Shown here: in pieces, positions 55,923 to 63,996 of the stretch | Numbering within the stretch: the first letter of the stretch is position 1 | Layout: the number at the start of each line of letters is the position of its first letter | From: 70-18 sp041691815 | GTDB taxonomy: Bacteria > Pseudomonadota > Alphaproteobacteria > Acetobacterales > Acetobacteraceae | Length of the DNA stretch: 64,000 bases | NCBI GenBank assembly: GCA_041691815.1 | Contig: JBEPTZ010000003.1 | Coordinates: 19,394 to 83,393 of the forward strand | Direction: 5' to 3' | The notes under the pieces: generated by a model | Database searches by the model: none | Seen by the model: only the letters and a program-made list of their open reading frames with translations | Told to the model about the DNA's origin: nothing | Program-made: the position numbers and the translations under genes

Positions 55923-56936
55923 ATGCTGTCAGGTCCAGAAATTCAAGCCGTGATGAGCGTCGCCCGCTCGCACCGGATTGCCCACCAGAACGAGCCGGGG
56001 CTCGGCCATCTGGGGCTGCTGCCTGGCGTGTGGGGCAATGCCGACGCCTATGTCGACCACGGCTGGAACATGATCGCACTGCCGCTGAAAGTCCCCGGCA
56101 CCCAGATCACCCCGCCGCAATCCTCGGCGTTCCGGCTGCTGCTCAACCAGTACAACGAAACCTTGACCTTCAGCGTGATCGACACCGGGGTGCCGAATCG
56201 CGGCCCCGGCCAGACCCTGCTGTTCGACACCGACCAGCACCTGGCGGCGCTGCAATATATCCAGGACATCACCCAGAACAGCGCCACCGATTTCCCGACC
56301 ACGCCCTCGACGCCCGACACCCCGAAGGCGGTCGCCGGCATTCACCGCGAGCCAGGGCTGTTCCTCAACATGTGGTCGCAGACCGATGGCGGGCCGCAGA
56401 TTGCCCGGCTCGCCACCATCCCGCACGGCAACGCGGTCACCGCTCTGGGCGATGCTGTGTGCTACGATGGGCCGCCCAACTTTGCGCATATCGGCGATTT
56501 CCTGTCGCCGGCGACCGGGCCGGGCATCAGCGCGGATATCGACAACGACGTGTTTCACGCGCCGTACAAGATTTTCCGCGATGCGCCGTTCCACGGCCTG
56601 TTCAACCCGATCGACCCGCTGGCCCGGTTGAAGGGGGACACGCCCGCCAACGTCAAGCGCACCACGCAGATCACCGTCGACACCACGCTGGCCTCGGGCG
56701 GCATCACCAGCATCCCGTTCATCGCCAAGCGGGCAAATGCCACCGCGATGCGGGCAGTATTCTTCATCGAGGAACTGGATGCGCTGCCGGTGGGCGGGGT
56801 GCCGCAGATCGTGCTGCAATACGCCCAGAAGGTGGTGCTGGACTTCGCGGTCTCGCCCGGCGACCCGAATACGCTGATCAAATGGCCGCATATCTCGCTC
56901 AACACCATGAAGCTGATTAGCCCCCCGCCTCCGTGA
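55923..56936 (+). CDS. hypothetical protein, possibly heme-binding
   Basis: A 337-residue protein with an AGGAGG ribosome-binding site (55911-55916) 6 nt before the ATG. No signal peptide or membrane segment. It is beta-rich, with GLGHLGLLPGVWGNADAYVD, IHREPGLFLNMWS and ARLATIPHGNAVTALG. The H-x-EPG-x-x-x-N and A-x-IPHG pattern recalls nitrobindin-like heme-binding beta-barrels, but I cannot confirm it. The middle part (GDTPANVKRTTQITVDTT) repeats similar beta strands. It stands alone on the plus strand. Confidence 0.65.
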   Translation: MLSGPEIQAVMSVARSHRIAHQNEPGLGHLGLLPGVWGNADAYVDHGWNMIALPLKVPGTQITPPQSSAFRLLLNQYNETLTFSVIDTGVPNRGPGQTLLFDTDQHLAALQYIQDITQNSATDFPTTPSTPDTPKAVAGIHREPGLFLNMWSQTDGGPQIARLATIPHGNAVTALGDAVCYDGPPNFAHIGDFLSPATGPGISADIDNDVFHAPYKIFRDAPFHGLFNPIDPLARLKGDTPANVKRTTQITVDTTLASGGITSIPFIAKRANATAMRAVFFIEELDALPVGGVPQIVLQYAQKVVLDFAVSPGDPNTLIKWPHISLNTMKLISPPPP

Positions 56937-56964
56937 TCGCGTTTCGCGCGGCGGGTTCGGTTGC

Positions 56965-57606
56965 TCAGGCCCGCCGCGCGATCAGCGCCACGCCGAACGC
57001 CACGAACACCGCGCCGGCCGCCCGGTCGATCCAGCGTGCCGCGCGGGCGAATGCCGCCGCCGCGCGCCGTGTGGTCAGCAGCAGCACCACGGCCGCGTAC
57101 CAGGCCAGCGAGATCGCCACCATCTCGGCCACCGCCGCCAGGCCGTCGCCGAGCGGGGCGCCCATCGGCATCAGGCCGGCGAACAGGCTGGCGACGAACA
57201 GCGCCGATTTCGGGTGCGACAGCGAGGTCAGCAGCCCCAGCCGGAACGCCGGGCCGGCGGTGCGTTGTTGCTGCGTTGCCGCCGGCGCGAAACTCCCGCG
57301 GATGATCCTGGCGCCGACCACCACCAGATAGCCGGCGCCGGCCAGGGTCAGCGCCTCATACAGCCAGGGCGCGAAGGCGAACATCGCATGCACGCCGAAG
57401 AACCCGGCCAGTCCCCATACCGTGGTGCCCAGCCCGATGCCGGCCACCACCCCCAGCCCCTCCGCCCGGCTGCGCACCGCCGCCACCCGCGCCGCGACCA
57501 GGAAATTCGGCCCCGGCGTCACCACCGCCACCCCCCAGATTGCCGCCACGGCGGCCAGCAGGCTCAATGACGGCATCGGCGGCGGCTCCACGGGCAGGAC
57601 CGGCAT
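56965..57606 (-). CDS. LysE family translocator
   Basis: A 213-residue membrane protein with about six helices and the LysE/RhtB signature: LAAVAAIWGVAVVTPGPNFL with the P-G-P-x-x-L motif, then AAVRSRAEGLGVVAGIGLG and GAGYLVVVGARIIRG. The C-terminal WIDRAAGAVFVAFGVALI is typical. It exports amino acids or homoserine derivatives; the substrate is unknown. It is divergent from the RraA gene across 104 nt. Confidence 0.92.
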   Translation of the reverse strand: MPVLPVEPPPMPSLSLLAAVAAIWGVAVVTPGPNFLVAARVAAVRSRAEGLGVVAGIGLGTTVWGLAGFFGVHAMFAFAPWLYEALTLAGAGYLVVVGARIIRGSFAPAATQQQRTAGPAFRLGLLTSLSHPKSALFVASLFAGLMPMGAPLGDGLAAVAEMVAISLAWYAAVVLLLTTRRAAAAFARAARWIDRAAGAVFVAFGVALIARRA

Positions 57607-57710
57607 GTGTTACCGCGGTTATGCCGAAATCCGAACCCCATCCCGCGGATTGGCCCTGGCACGATCGGCATTCCACCGGCACGATGTGCTGCACAACCGG
57701 GAGACCGCCG

Positions 57711-58436
57711 ATGCTCGAACCCCTCGCGCCCGACACGCTGGAAAAGCTCAAAGGCGTCAGCACCGCCACCCTCACCATGCAACTGATCAAGATCGCCGGA
57801 CTGCGCAGCCGCTCGCCGCTCGGCGTGCGGCCGCTGAACCCGGCCCGCTGCCATTTCGTCGCCGAGGCGGCGACGCTTCGCTACGCGCCGATGCGCGAGG
57901 ACCTCGACGGGCGGGCCAGCACCGCGCTTGCGGACAATCCGACCCGCCTGGCGGTGGAGACCACGCCGCCCGGCCACGTGCTGATGATCGATCAGGCCGG
58001 CAGCCAGGGCGGCGGCGCGCTCGGCGACATCCTGGTGGCCCGGCTGATCGTGCGCGGCGTCGCCGCCGTGGTGGGCGATGGCGCGATGCGCGATTCCGGG
58101 CCGCTGATGGCGATGGCGATGCCGATCTTCTCGCGCAGCCTCACCCCGCCGCCGAGCAGCGCGGCGATCATCGCGGTCGGCTTCCAGGAGCCGATCGGCT
58201 GCGGCGGCACGCTGGTCTACCCCGGCGACGTGGTGGTGGGCGACGAGGACGGCGTGGTGGTGATCCCGCGCCACCTCGCCGACCGCGTCGCCAGCGCCGG
58301 ACTGGAGCAGGAACAGATCGAAGTGTTCATCAAACAGCGCGTCGAGCAGGGCGAACCGGTCGACGGCTTCTACCCGGCCACCGAACGCACCAAGGCCGAA
58401 TACGCCGCCTGGAAAACCGAGCAGAAGGGCAGGTAA
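57711..58436 (+). CDS. RraA-like / HMG-aldolase family protein
   Basis: A 241-residue protein of the RraA superfamily. Members include the RNase E inhibitor RraA and class II HMG/oxaloacetate aldolases (4-hydroxy-4-methyl-2-oxoglutarate). Motifs are STATLTMQLIKIAGL at the start, DQAGSQGGGALGDILVARLI, and the metal region VVGDGAMRDSGPL followed by GDVVVGDEDGVVVIPR. In catalytic members the Arg-Asp pair in GAMRDS and the G-x-x-x-G-D segment bind divalent metal, so an aldolase role is plausible. GGGAG precedes the ATG. It ends 3 nt before repeat copy 11. Confidence 0.86.
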   Translation: MLEPLAPDTLEKLKGVSTATLTMQLIKIAGLRSRSPLGVRPLNPARCHFVAEAATLRYAPMREDLDGRASTALADNPTRLAVETTPPGHVLMIDQAGSQGGGALGDILVARLIVRGVAAVVGDGAMRDSGPLMAMAMPIFSRSLTPPPSSAAIIAVGFQEPIGCGGTLVYPGDVVVGDEDGVVVIPRHLADRVASAGLEQEQIEVFIKQRVEQGEPVDGFYPATERTKAEYAAWKTEQKGR

Positions 58437-58439
58437 ACT

Positions 58440-58563
58440 CTTCTTTTTGTGAACAAAAAGAAGCAAAAAAACTTTTCATCCGTTTTGGAGACTCCGGAGT
58501 CTCCGCGCCTCCGCTGTTGCAAGGCGGATGAAGTTTTTTGCGCGCTTTTTTTCAAAAAAGCGC
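58440..58563. repeat. interspersed hairpin repeat, copy 11 (B-to-A orientation)
   Basis: Left hairpin CTTCTTTTTGT / ACAAAAAGAAG (58440-58463), half B CATCCGTTTTGGAGACTCC with the central palindrome, and half A GTTGCAAGGCGGATGAAG. The right hairpin GCGCTTTTTT / AAAAAAGCGC (58542-58563) has the same paired change as copy 2. Confidence 0.9.
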
Positions 58564-58585
58564 TGCTTCCCTCTATACCGCCCGG

Positions 58586-59734
58586 ATGGACCCGCTCGCC
58601 CTCTACATCCACTGGCCATTCTGCCTGGCCAAGTGCCCGTATTGCGATTTCAACTCGCATGTCCGCGACCGCATCGACCAGGGCCGCTTCGCTGCGGCAT
58701 TGCGGCGGGAACTGGCCTGGGAGGCCGCGCGGCTCGGCCGCCGCCCGCTGGCCTCGATCTTTTTCGGCGGCGGCACCCCCAGCCTGATGGACCCGGCCAC
58801 CGTCGCCGCGCTGATCGATGACGCCAGGCGCCTGTTCGTCGCCGCCGATGACATCGAGATCACTCTGGAGGCCAACCCGACCAGTGTGGAGGCGGCGCGG
58901 CTGGCTGAATTTCGTGCCGCGGGCGTCAACCGTGCCTCGCTCGGCGTGCAGTCGTTGCGTGACGACCAGCTTCGCCTGCTTGGCCGGCAGCACAGCGCCG
59001 CCCAGGCGATTGCCGCGCTGGAGACCGCGCGGGCGATCTTCCCGCGGCTGTCGTTCGACCTGATTTACGCCCGGCCGCAGCAGACCCTGGCCGACTGGCA
59101 GCGCGAACTCGCCGAGGCGCTGGCGCTGGCCGCCGACCATCTGTCGCTCTACCAATTGACCATCGAGCCCGGCACCGGCTTCGAGGCGCTGCACCGCTCG
59201 GGCGCGCTGGTGCTGCCCGAGGACGACGACGCGGCAGCGCTCTACGACGCCACCGGCGAGGCCGCCGCGCGGTTCGGGCTGCTGCCGTACGAGGTGTCGA
59301 ACTATGCCAAACCCGGCGCCGAGAGCCGCCACAACCTGGCCTATTGGCGCTACAGCGACTACGCCGGCATCGGCCCCGGCGCGCATGGCCGGGTGCTGAT
59401 CGACGGCCGCCTGCTCGCCACCCGCCGCCACCGCGCCCCCGAACCCTGGGCCGAGCGCGTCGAACGCCAGGGCCACGGCAGCACCGCCGAGACCGAAATC
59501 ACCCCAGTCGAGCGCGCCCGCGAGATGCTGCTGATGGGGTTGCGGCTCACCGAGGGCATCGACGCCGCCCGCTTCGCCGCCCGCACCGGGCTGGCGCTGG
59601 ACTCGGCAATCGACGCCGAAACCCTGGCCCGCGCGCTGGACGCAGGCTACCTGACCCGGACTGCCGCCCGCCTCGCGCCGACGCCGGAAGGCCGCAAACG
59701 CCTGGACTCGCTGCTGGCGGCGCTGGTGCTGTAG
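58586..59734 (+). CDS. hemW: radical SAM heme chaperone HemW
   Basis: A radical SAM protein thought to insert heme into respiratory and other enzymes. The 382-residue product has the cluster Cys13-x3-Cys17-x2-Cys20 (WPFCLAKCPYCDFNSHV) followed by FFGGGTPSLM and VSNYAKPGAESRHNL. The C-terminal HemW domain starts near EMLLMGLRLTEGID. Unlike coproporphyrinogen dehydrogenase HemN it begins right at the radical SAM core. The ATG at 58586 is 22 nt beyond repeat copy 11; upstream in-frame codons are repeat sequence. Confidence 0.94.
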   Translation: MDPLALYIHWPFCLAKCPYCDFNSHVRDRIDQGRFAAALRRELAWEAARLGRRPLASIFFGGGTPSLMDPATVAALIDDARRLFVAADDIEITLEANPTSVEAARLAEFRAAGVNRASLGVQSLRDDQLRLLGRQHSAAQAIAALETARAIFPRLSFDLIYARPQQTLADWQRELAEALALAADHLSLYQLTIEPGTGFEALHRSGALVLPEDDDAAALYDATGEAAARFGLLPYEVSNYAKPGAESRHNLAYWRYSDYAGIGPGAHGRVLIDGRLLATRRHRAPEPWAERVERQGHGSTAETEITPVERAREMLLMGLRLTEGIDAARFAARTGLALDSAIDAETLARALDAGYLTRTAARLAPTPEGRKRLDSLLAALVL

Positions 59735-59745
59735 CCGCCGGCCGC

Positions 59746-60540
59746 CTATTCCCCCCGCCCTGCCGCCACCCGTGCCGCGGCGATCGCCACATAGGCCGGG
59801 TCCAGCTCGATGCCGATCCCCTGGCAGCCCTGCTGCCACGCCGCCAGCAGCGTGGTGCCGGTGCCCATGAACGGGTCGAGCACCACCGCGCCCGGCTTGC
59901 CGTGCAACTGGATGCACCAGCGCGGCAGATCGAGCGGAAAGGTGCCGGGATGGTGGAACTTCTCCGCCCGGCTCTGCACCGTCTGATACGGGATGAACCA
60001 GGTGTTGCCGCGGCAGCGCAGGTCGCGGGCATGGCCGCGCCGGGCGATGTTGGATTTGTCCTTGAACGGCACCCCGACTGCCAGCCGGTCCAGCCGCACC
60101 TGGCCGTCCAGTGTCAGGTGAAAGATGTGCTCATGGGCGTGATTGAGGAACCGGGCGCCGCCCACCGGCTTGTAATGCCCCACCGAATCGCCGGGCAGCG
60201 CGATCGCCTTGATCCAGGTGATGTGGTTCTGTAGCACGAACAGCGGCCGCAGCCGCACAATCAGCTCGAACGGCAGCCAGGGCCGGCTGGAACTGCCGGA
60301 GATGTTGAGGAAGAACGACGCATCCGGCCGCATCACCCGGCGCAGCGCGGTGGCAACAGCCAGCATCCAGTCGAGATACTCGCTCTCGCCGCGCCGGTCC
60401 TGATAGGCGCTGTAGCCGAGGCCCAGGTTGTACGGCGGCGAGGTCACCACCACATCCACCGAGCCGGCCGGCATGCCGGCCAGCACCCCGAGGCAATCGC
60501 CGGTCAGCAGCACAGGCTCCAGCCGCGGCGAGGCGTCCAC
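59746..60540 (-). CDS. orphan DNA methyltransferase (N4-cytosine/N6-adenine type)
   Basis: A 264-residue type II-like DNA modification enzyme. Motif IV is TSPPYNLG (residues 33-40) and comes first; motif I with DPFMGTGTTLLAAW (residues 222-235) is near the C terminus. This is the beta order of amino-methyltransferases, and the S-P-P-Y form is commonest in N4-cytosine enzymes. A target-recognition part likely lies between (about 150-200). No restriction endonuclease is adjacent, so a regulatory or repair role is possible. It lies downstream of mltA on the minus strand, converging with hemW. Confidence 0.87.
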   Translation of the reverse strand: MDASPRLEPVLLTGDCLGVLAGMPAGSVDVVVTSPPYNLGLGYSAYQDRRGESEYLDWMLAVATALRRVMRPDASFFLNISGSSSRPWLPFELIVRLRPLFVLQNHITWIKAIALPGDSVGHYKPVGGARFLNHAHEHIFHLTLDGQVRLDRLAVGVPFKDKSNIARRGHARDLRCRGNTWFIPYQTVQSRAEKFHHPGTFPLDLPRWCIQLHGKPGAVVLDPFMGTGTTLLAAWQQGCQGIGIELDPAYVAIAAARVAAGRGE

Positions 60541-60543
60541 CCG

Positions 60544-61737
60544 CTAGCGCGTCGCCAGCGGCGCCGGCCTGGGCAGCAGGATATACAGGGTGCCGTATTG
60601 CCGCATCCGCCCGGCGCGTTCCTCGGCATCCTTGCCCCAGCCGAAGAAGATGTCGCCGCGGGTCGGGCCGCGAATCGCGCCGCCGACGTCATGCGCCAGC
60701 ATCACCTGGCGGATCGGGCTGCCATCCACCGGGTCGCGGGTGTCGACGAACATCGGCGCGCCCAGCGGGATGAAGCTGTTATCCACCGCGATCGAGCGCA
60801 GCGGCGACAGCGGCGCCCCCAGCTTGCCCGGCGGCCCGACATCCGAACTCAGGCCGGGGATTTCCTTGAAGAACACATAGGACGGGTTCTCCGCCATCAG
60901 CGCCTGCGCCTCGCCAGGATGCGCCACCAGCCAGGCGCGGATGCTCTGCATCGACACCTCGTCCAGCTTCATCACGCCGCGATCCACCAGCAGCCGGCCG
61001 ATCGGCACATAGGTTCGCCCGTTCTGCCCGGCATAGGAAACCCGGATGGTCCGCCCGTCGGTCAGCCGCACCCGCCCGGCCGCCTGGATCTGCAGGAAGA
61101 ACGCATCGATCGGGTCGGAAAGCCACAGCAATTCCAGGTTCTTGCCGGTAAGCGCGCCGTGCTCGATCTCCTTGCGGGTGTAGTACGGCGAGCGCCGTCC
61201 GAGATCGTCCGGCCGCCGGTAGAGCGGCACCTGATGGGCGGCGTCGCGATGCAGCGAGCCTTGCACCTCCGGCTCGTAATAGCCGGTGAACAGCCCGGCG
61301 GCGCTGCCGTCGCCGGAGACCAGATAGGGCTGGAAATTGCGCTGGAAGAACGCCCGCGCATCCTGCGCGCGGCGTGCCGGCACCAGCCGTGCGGCGGCGC
61401 AGGCGCTGCGCCACTGGTTGGTCATGCCGCCCAGCGAGGCCGCCAGCCCCTGACCGCCGAGCGGCTGCCCCGGCAGCGCCGCGAACTGCACGCAACTGGC
61501 CAGGAAGGCCTGCATCGCCTTTGACTGGTCATCGTCGGCCCAGCCGGGAATCTGCTCGAACCGCACCGGGGTGAAGGCCGGGCCGGGGCCGGGCGGCGCA
61601 CTCACGCCCTGCGGCAACTCAATCGTCGGCGGGGCGCCGGCGGCGCCAGGCACACCGGCGGGCGCCTTGACGCATCCCGCCAGGGCGAGCGCCAGCGCCA
61701 GACCGGCGCCGGCCCGCAAACCTGCCCGCCGCATCAA
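60544..61737 (-). CDS. mltA: membrane-bound lytic murein transglycosylase A
   Basis: Cleaves the glycan strands of peptidoglycan, forming 1,6-anhydromuramic ends. The 397-residue precursor has a lipoprotein signal peptide (LRAGAGLALALALAGC, Cys at 22). The MltA domain has the double-psi barrel (LFTGYYEPEVQGS), SDPIDAFFLQIQAAGR, FVDTRDPVDGSP and the 3D-domain ending VGGAIRGPTRGDIFFGWG. Its Asp catalytic residue is expected in DIFFGWG. It overlaps the Tim44-like gene by 4 nt. Confidence 0.95.
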   Translation of the reverse strand: MMRRAGLRAGAGLALALALAGCVKAPAGVPGAAGAPPTIELPQGVSAPPGPGPAFTPVRFEQIPGWADDDQSKAMQAFLASCVQFAALPGQPLGGQGLAASLGGMTNQWRSACAAARLVPARRAQDARAFFQRNFQPYLVSGDGSAAGLFTGYYEPEVQGSLHRDAAHQVPLYRRPDDLGRRSPYYTRKEIEHGALTGKNLELLWLSDPIDAFFLQIQAAGRVRLTDGRTIRVSYAGQNGRTYVPIGRLLVDRGVMKLDEVSMQSIRAWLVAHPGEAQALMAENPSYVFFKEIPGLSSDVGPPGKLGAPLSPLRSIAVDNSFIPLGAPMFVDTRDPVDGSPIRQVMLAHDVGGAIRGPTRGDIFFGWGKDAEERAGRMRQYGTLYILLPRPAPLATR

Positions 61738-62396
61738 GCGCTGCGCGCGGCCACCAGCCGCCAGGTGGGGTCGCTCGAGCCCAGTTCACGTTCGAAGGTC
61801 CAGATATCGGTGATCTCGGTCACCGCATCGGTGCCGGCCACCGGCGCACCGTCGCGCCCGCTGGTCATGTTCACCTGGTCGGAGACGAAGCGCACGGTGA
61901 TCAGCGCGGTCTGGCCGCGCAACTCGGCGGCCTCGATCGCGGCGGACGGAATCGCCTGGATATCGGTGTGCTGGGTTTCGCCGGCCGCCTCGCGCGCCGC
62001 GATCGCGCCCTCGAAGCCGCGATAGGTCTCGTCGGCCAGCAGGTTGCGCAGGGTCACCCGGTCGCCGGCGGCAAACGCGCCGACGATCATGCGGAATGCC
62101 GTCTCCGCGCCGCCGAGGAACTGCGCCGGCTGGAAGCTGGGATCGGTCTGCACCATGCGCGACAGCGTCTGCCCGATCGGGCTGGCCGGCTCCGGCACGA
62201 TCCGCGCGCCCACCGGTTCGGCGACGGCATCGATCACCCGGCCCGGCCCGGCGGCCGCCACCTGCTGCGGCGTCGCCTCGGCCGGCCGCTCGAATCCCTG
62301 CCGCTTGCCCAGGATGCTGCGCAGCCGCAACACCAGGAAGGCGGCCACCATTCCGAACAGGACAATATCGATCGGGAAGCTGCCACTGGCACCCAT
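61734..62396 (-). CDS. Tim44/TimA-like protein
   Basis: A 220-residue protein with an N-terminal membrane helix (IDIVLFGMVAAFLVLRLRSIL) and a basic tail to it, then a Tim44-like domain from about residue 85 (DPSFQPAQFLGGAETAFRMIV, DRVTLRNLLADETYRGFEGAI, ELGSSDPTWRLVAARSA). Bacterial TimA homologues are thought to hold preproteins or respiratory complex parts at the inner membrane. ATG 62396 follows a GGAGAG ribosome-binding sequence and gives the helix near the N terminus. Its neighbours mltA and secB are usual for alphaproteobacteria. Confidence 0.9.
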   Translation of the reverse strand: MGASGSFPIDIVLFGMVAAFLVLRLRSILGKRQGFERPAEATPQQVAAAGPGRVIDAVAEPVGARIVPEPASPIGQTLSRMVQTDPSFQPAQFLGGAETAFRMIVGAFAAGDRVTLRNLLADETYRGFEGAIAAREAAGETQHTDIQAIPSAAIEAAELRGQTALITVRFVSDQVNMTSGRDGAPVAGTDAVTEITDIWTFERELGSSDPTWRLVAARSA

Positions 62397-62560
62397 ACTA
62401 GTCTCTCCGCCTCTGTCGCCCGCCTCGCCACGCGCGCGGACACACCTCATGTAAGCAAAGCGGCCTCCCGGCACAACGTAATGCGGCAAATCTCAGCATG
62501 TCGTAATGTAGCGGCCGGGCACCCATTGCGCGCCCCCGAGGCTGCGGCTATCCAGCGCCG

Positions 62561-63118
62561 ATGATCCTGTTGCGCCATGGGCAGAGCGAATTCAACGTGC
62601 TTTTCTCGACCACCCGGGTCGATCCGGGGATCGTCGATCCGCGCCTGACCGAGCTCGGCCACCAGCAGGCGCGGCAGGCCGCGCAGGCGCTGCAGGGCGA
62701 ACCGATCCGCCAGATCATCGCCTCGCCGTATTGGCGGGCGCTGGAAACCGCCGCCCCGATTGCCGACACGCTCGGCCTGCCGGTGCGGGTGTCGCGGCTG
62801 GTGTGCGAGCGCTACGCCTATGCCTGCGATGTCGGCTCGCCGCGCACTGCACTGGGCGAAGCCTGGCCGCAGCACGATTTCTCGGTAATCGACGAGGTGT
62901 GGTGGCCGCCGGTGGAGGAGCCGATCGACTCCATCGTTCGCCGCGCCGCGCAGTTCCGCGCCGAACTGGCCGCCCTGCCGGACTGGGAGCATACCCTGGT
63001 GATCAGCCACTGGGGCTTCATCCTGGCGATGACCGGGCAGAGCGTGGGCAACGGCCAGTGGCTCCGCTGCGACCCCACCGTGCCGCCGCCCAGCGATATT
63101 CTGTGGAAGCACCACTAG
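62561..63118 (+). CDS. histidine phosphatase family protein
   Basis: A 185-residue phosphoglycerate-mutase-fold phosphatase. The catalytic RHG is at the very start (MILLRHGQSEFN), with ASPYWRALETAAPIA and the second catalytic His in TLVISHWGFILAM. An insert with VDEVWWPPVEEPIDS is unusual compared with the gene at 8441. The substrate is unknown. It lies between the Tim44-like gene (divergent) and secB. Confidence 0.9.
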   Translation: MILLRHGQSEFNVLFSTTRVDPGIVDPRLTELGHQQARQAAQALQGEPIRQIIASPYWRALETAAPIADTLGLPVRVSRLVCERYAYACDVGSPRTALGEAWPQHDFSVIDEVWWPPVEEPIDSIVRRAAQFRAELAALPDWEHTLVISHWGFILAMTGQSVGNGQWLRCDPTVPPPSDILWKHH

Positions 63119-63119
63119 A

Positions 63120-63221
63120 GCGTGATGACCGTAGGTGGAATCACACGGAGGTCTGAATCACGCGACAAAACAAAGCGCTAGAGTGCGATGCCTTCGCCTA
63201 CCAGGAGGCATCGCACTCTAG
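63120..63221. repeat. candidate dispersed palindromic element upstream of secB
   Basis: GCGTGAT (63120-63126) pairs with ATCACGC (63157-63163), and a perfect 15-bp stem CTAGAGTGCGATGCC (63178-63192) / GGCATCGCACTCTAG (63207-63221) follows. The layout resembles the REP-like hairpin units seen in many alphaproteobacterial intergenic regions. Only one copy is visible here, and no T-run follows it, so it is not an obvious terminator. Confidence 0.5.
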
Positions 63222-63330
63222 CCGGGCTGTTGGCCTGTCGTTACATCTGGCCTGACTTCGCGCTGCAATTATGCTACCGCGCCCGCCCGTGATACCACGC
63301 CGGAATCGGCGCCCTTTTGGAGATATCTCG

Positions 63331-63855
63331 ATGTCCGAGACCACGCCCGCCCCGCAGCCTTCCCCCGGCGCCGCCCCCGCCGCGCCGCTGGTGGTCAACA
63401 TCCAGTACATCAAGGACCTCTCCTTCGAAGTACCTGGCGCGCCGGCCATCTTCACCACGCTGCGCGCCGCGCCGCGGGTGGACCTCAACCTCGATGTCCA
63501 GGCCCGCCGCGTCACCGACGGGCAGGATGTGTTCGAGGTGATCCTGGCGATCCGCGCCGACGCCACCGACCCCAGCGCGCCGACCAACGGCGCCGAGGCC
63601 GCGGCGCGCGTGTTCCTGGCCGAACTGGCCTATGCCGGCGTGTTCACCCTGACCGGCATCCCGGAAAACACCATGGAGCCGGTGCTGCTGGTGGAATGCC
63701 CGCGCATCCTGTTCCCCTTCGCCCGCAATATCCTGGCCGAAGTCACCCGCGACGGCGGCTTCCCGCCAGTGCTGATGCAGCCGATCGACTTCCTGGCACT
63801 GTGGCAGTCCCGCCGCGGCGCCGCCGCCGCTGCGTCGCCGGTTGGGCAGGCATAG
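63331..63855 (+). CDS. secB: protein-export chaperone SecB
   Basis: A 174-residue tetrameric chaperone that keeps preproteins unfolded and delivers them to SecA. It shows the family pattern NIQYIKDLSFEVPGAP near residue 24 and LNLDVQARRVTDGQDVFEV. The middle LAYAGVFTLTG is followed by CPRILFPFARNILAEVTRDG with the conserved FPFAR. The end PVLMQPIDFLALW is typical. A Pro/Ala-rich N-terminal extension (MSETTPAPQPSPGAAPAAP) is common in alphaproteobacteria. A TGGAGA ribosome-binding site lies just upstream. It ends 6 nt before repeat copy 12. Confidence 0.96.
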   Translation: MSETTPAPQPSPGAAPAAPLVVNIQYIKDLSFEVPGAPAIFTTLRAAPRVDLNLDVQARRVTDGQDVFEVILAIRADATDPSAPTNGAEAAARVFLAELAYAGVFTLTGIPENTMEPVLLVECPRILFPFARNILAEVTRDGGFPPVLMQPIDFLALWQSRRGAAAAASPVGQA

Positions 63856-63861
63856 AAAAGT

Positions 63862-63996
63862 CTTCTTTTTGTGAATAAAAAGAAGCTTTTTTACCCGCCT
63901 TGCAACAGTTGGGGGGTGGGGACGCCGGGGTGTCCACCCCCCAACCGTTGCAAGGCGGGGTAAAAAAGTTTTTTTGTTTATTTTTGAAAAAAGAAC
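63862..63996. repeat. interspersed hairpin repeat, copy 12 (symmetric A-A form)
   Basis: Left hairpin CTTCTTTTT / AAAAAGAAG (63862-63885). Both inner halves are of type A and form a long stem: CCCGCCTTGCAAC (63894-63906) pairs with GTTGCAAGGCGGG (63947-63959), closing on GTTGGGGGGTGG / CCACCCCCCAAC. The right hairpin (63976-63996) is partly decayed. It begins 6 nt after the secB stop. Confidence 0.88.
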
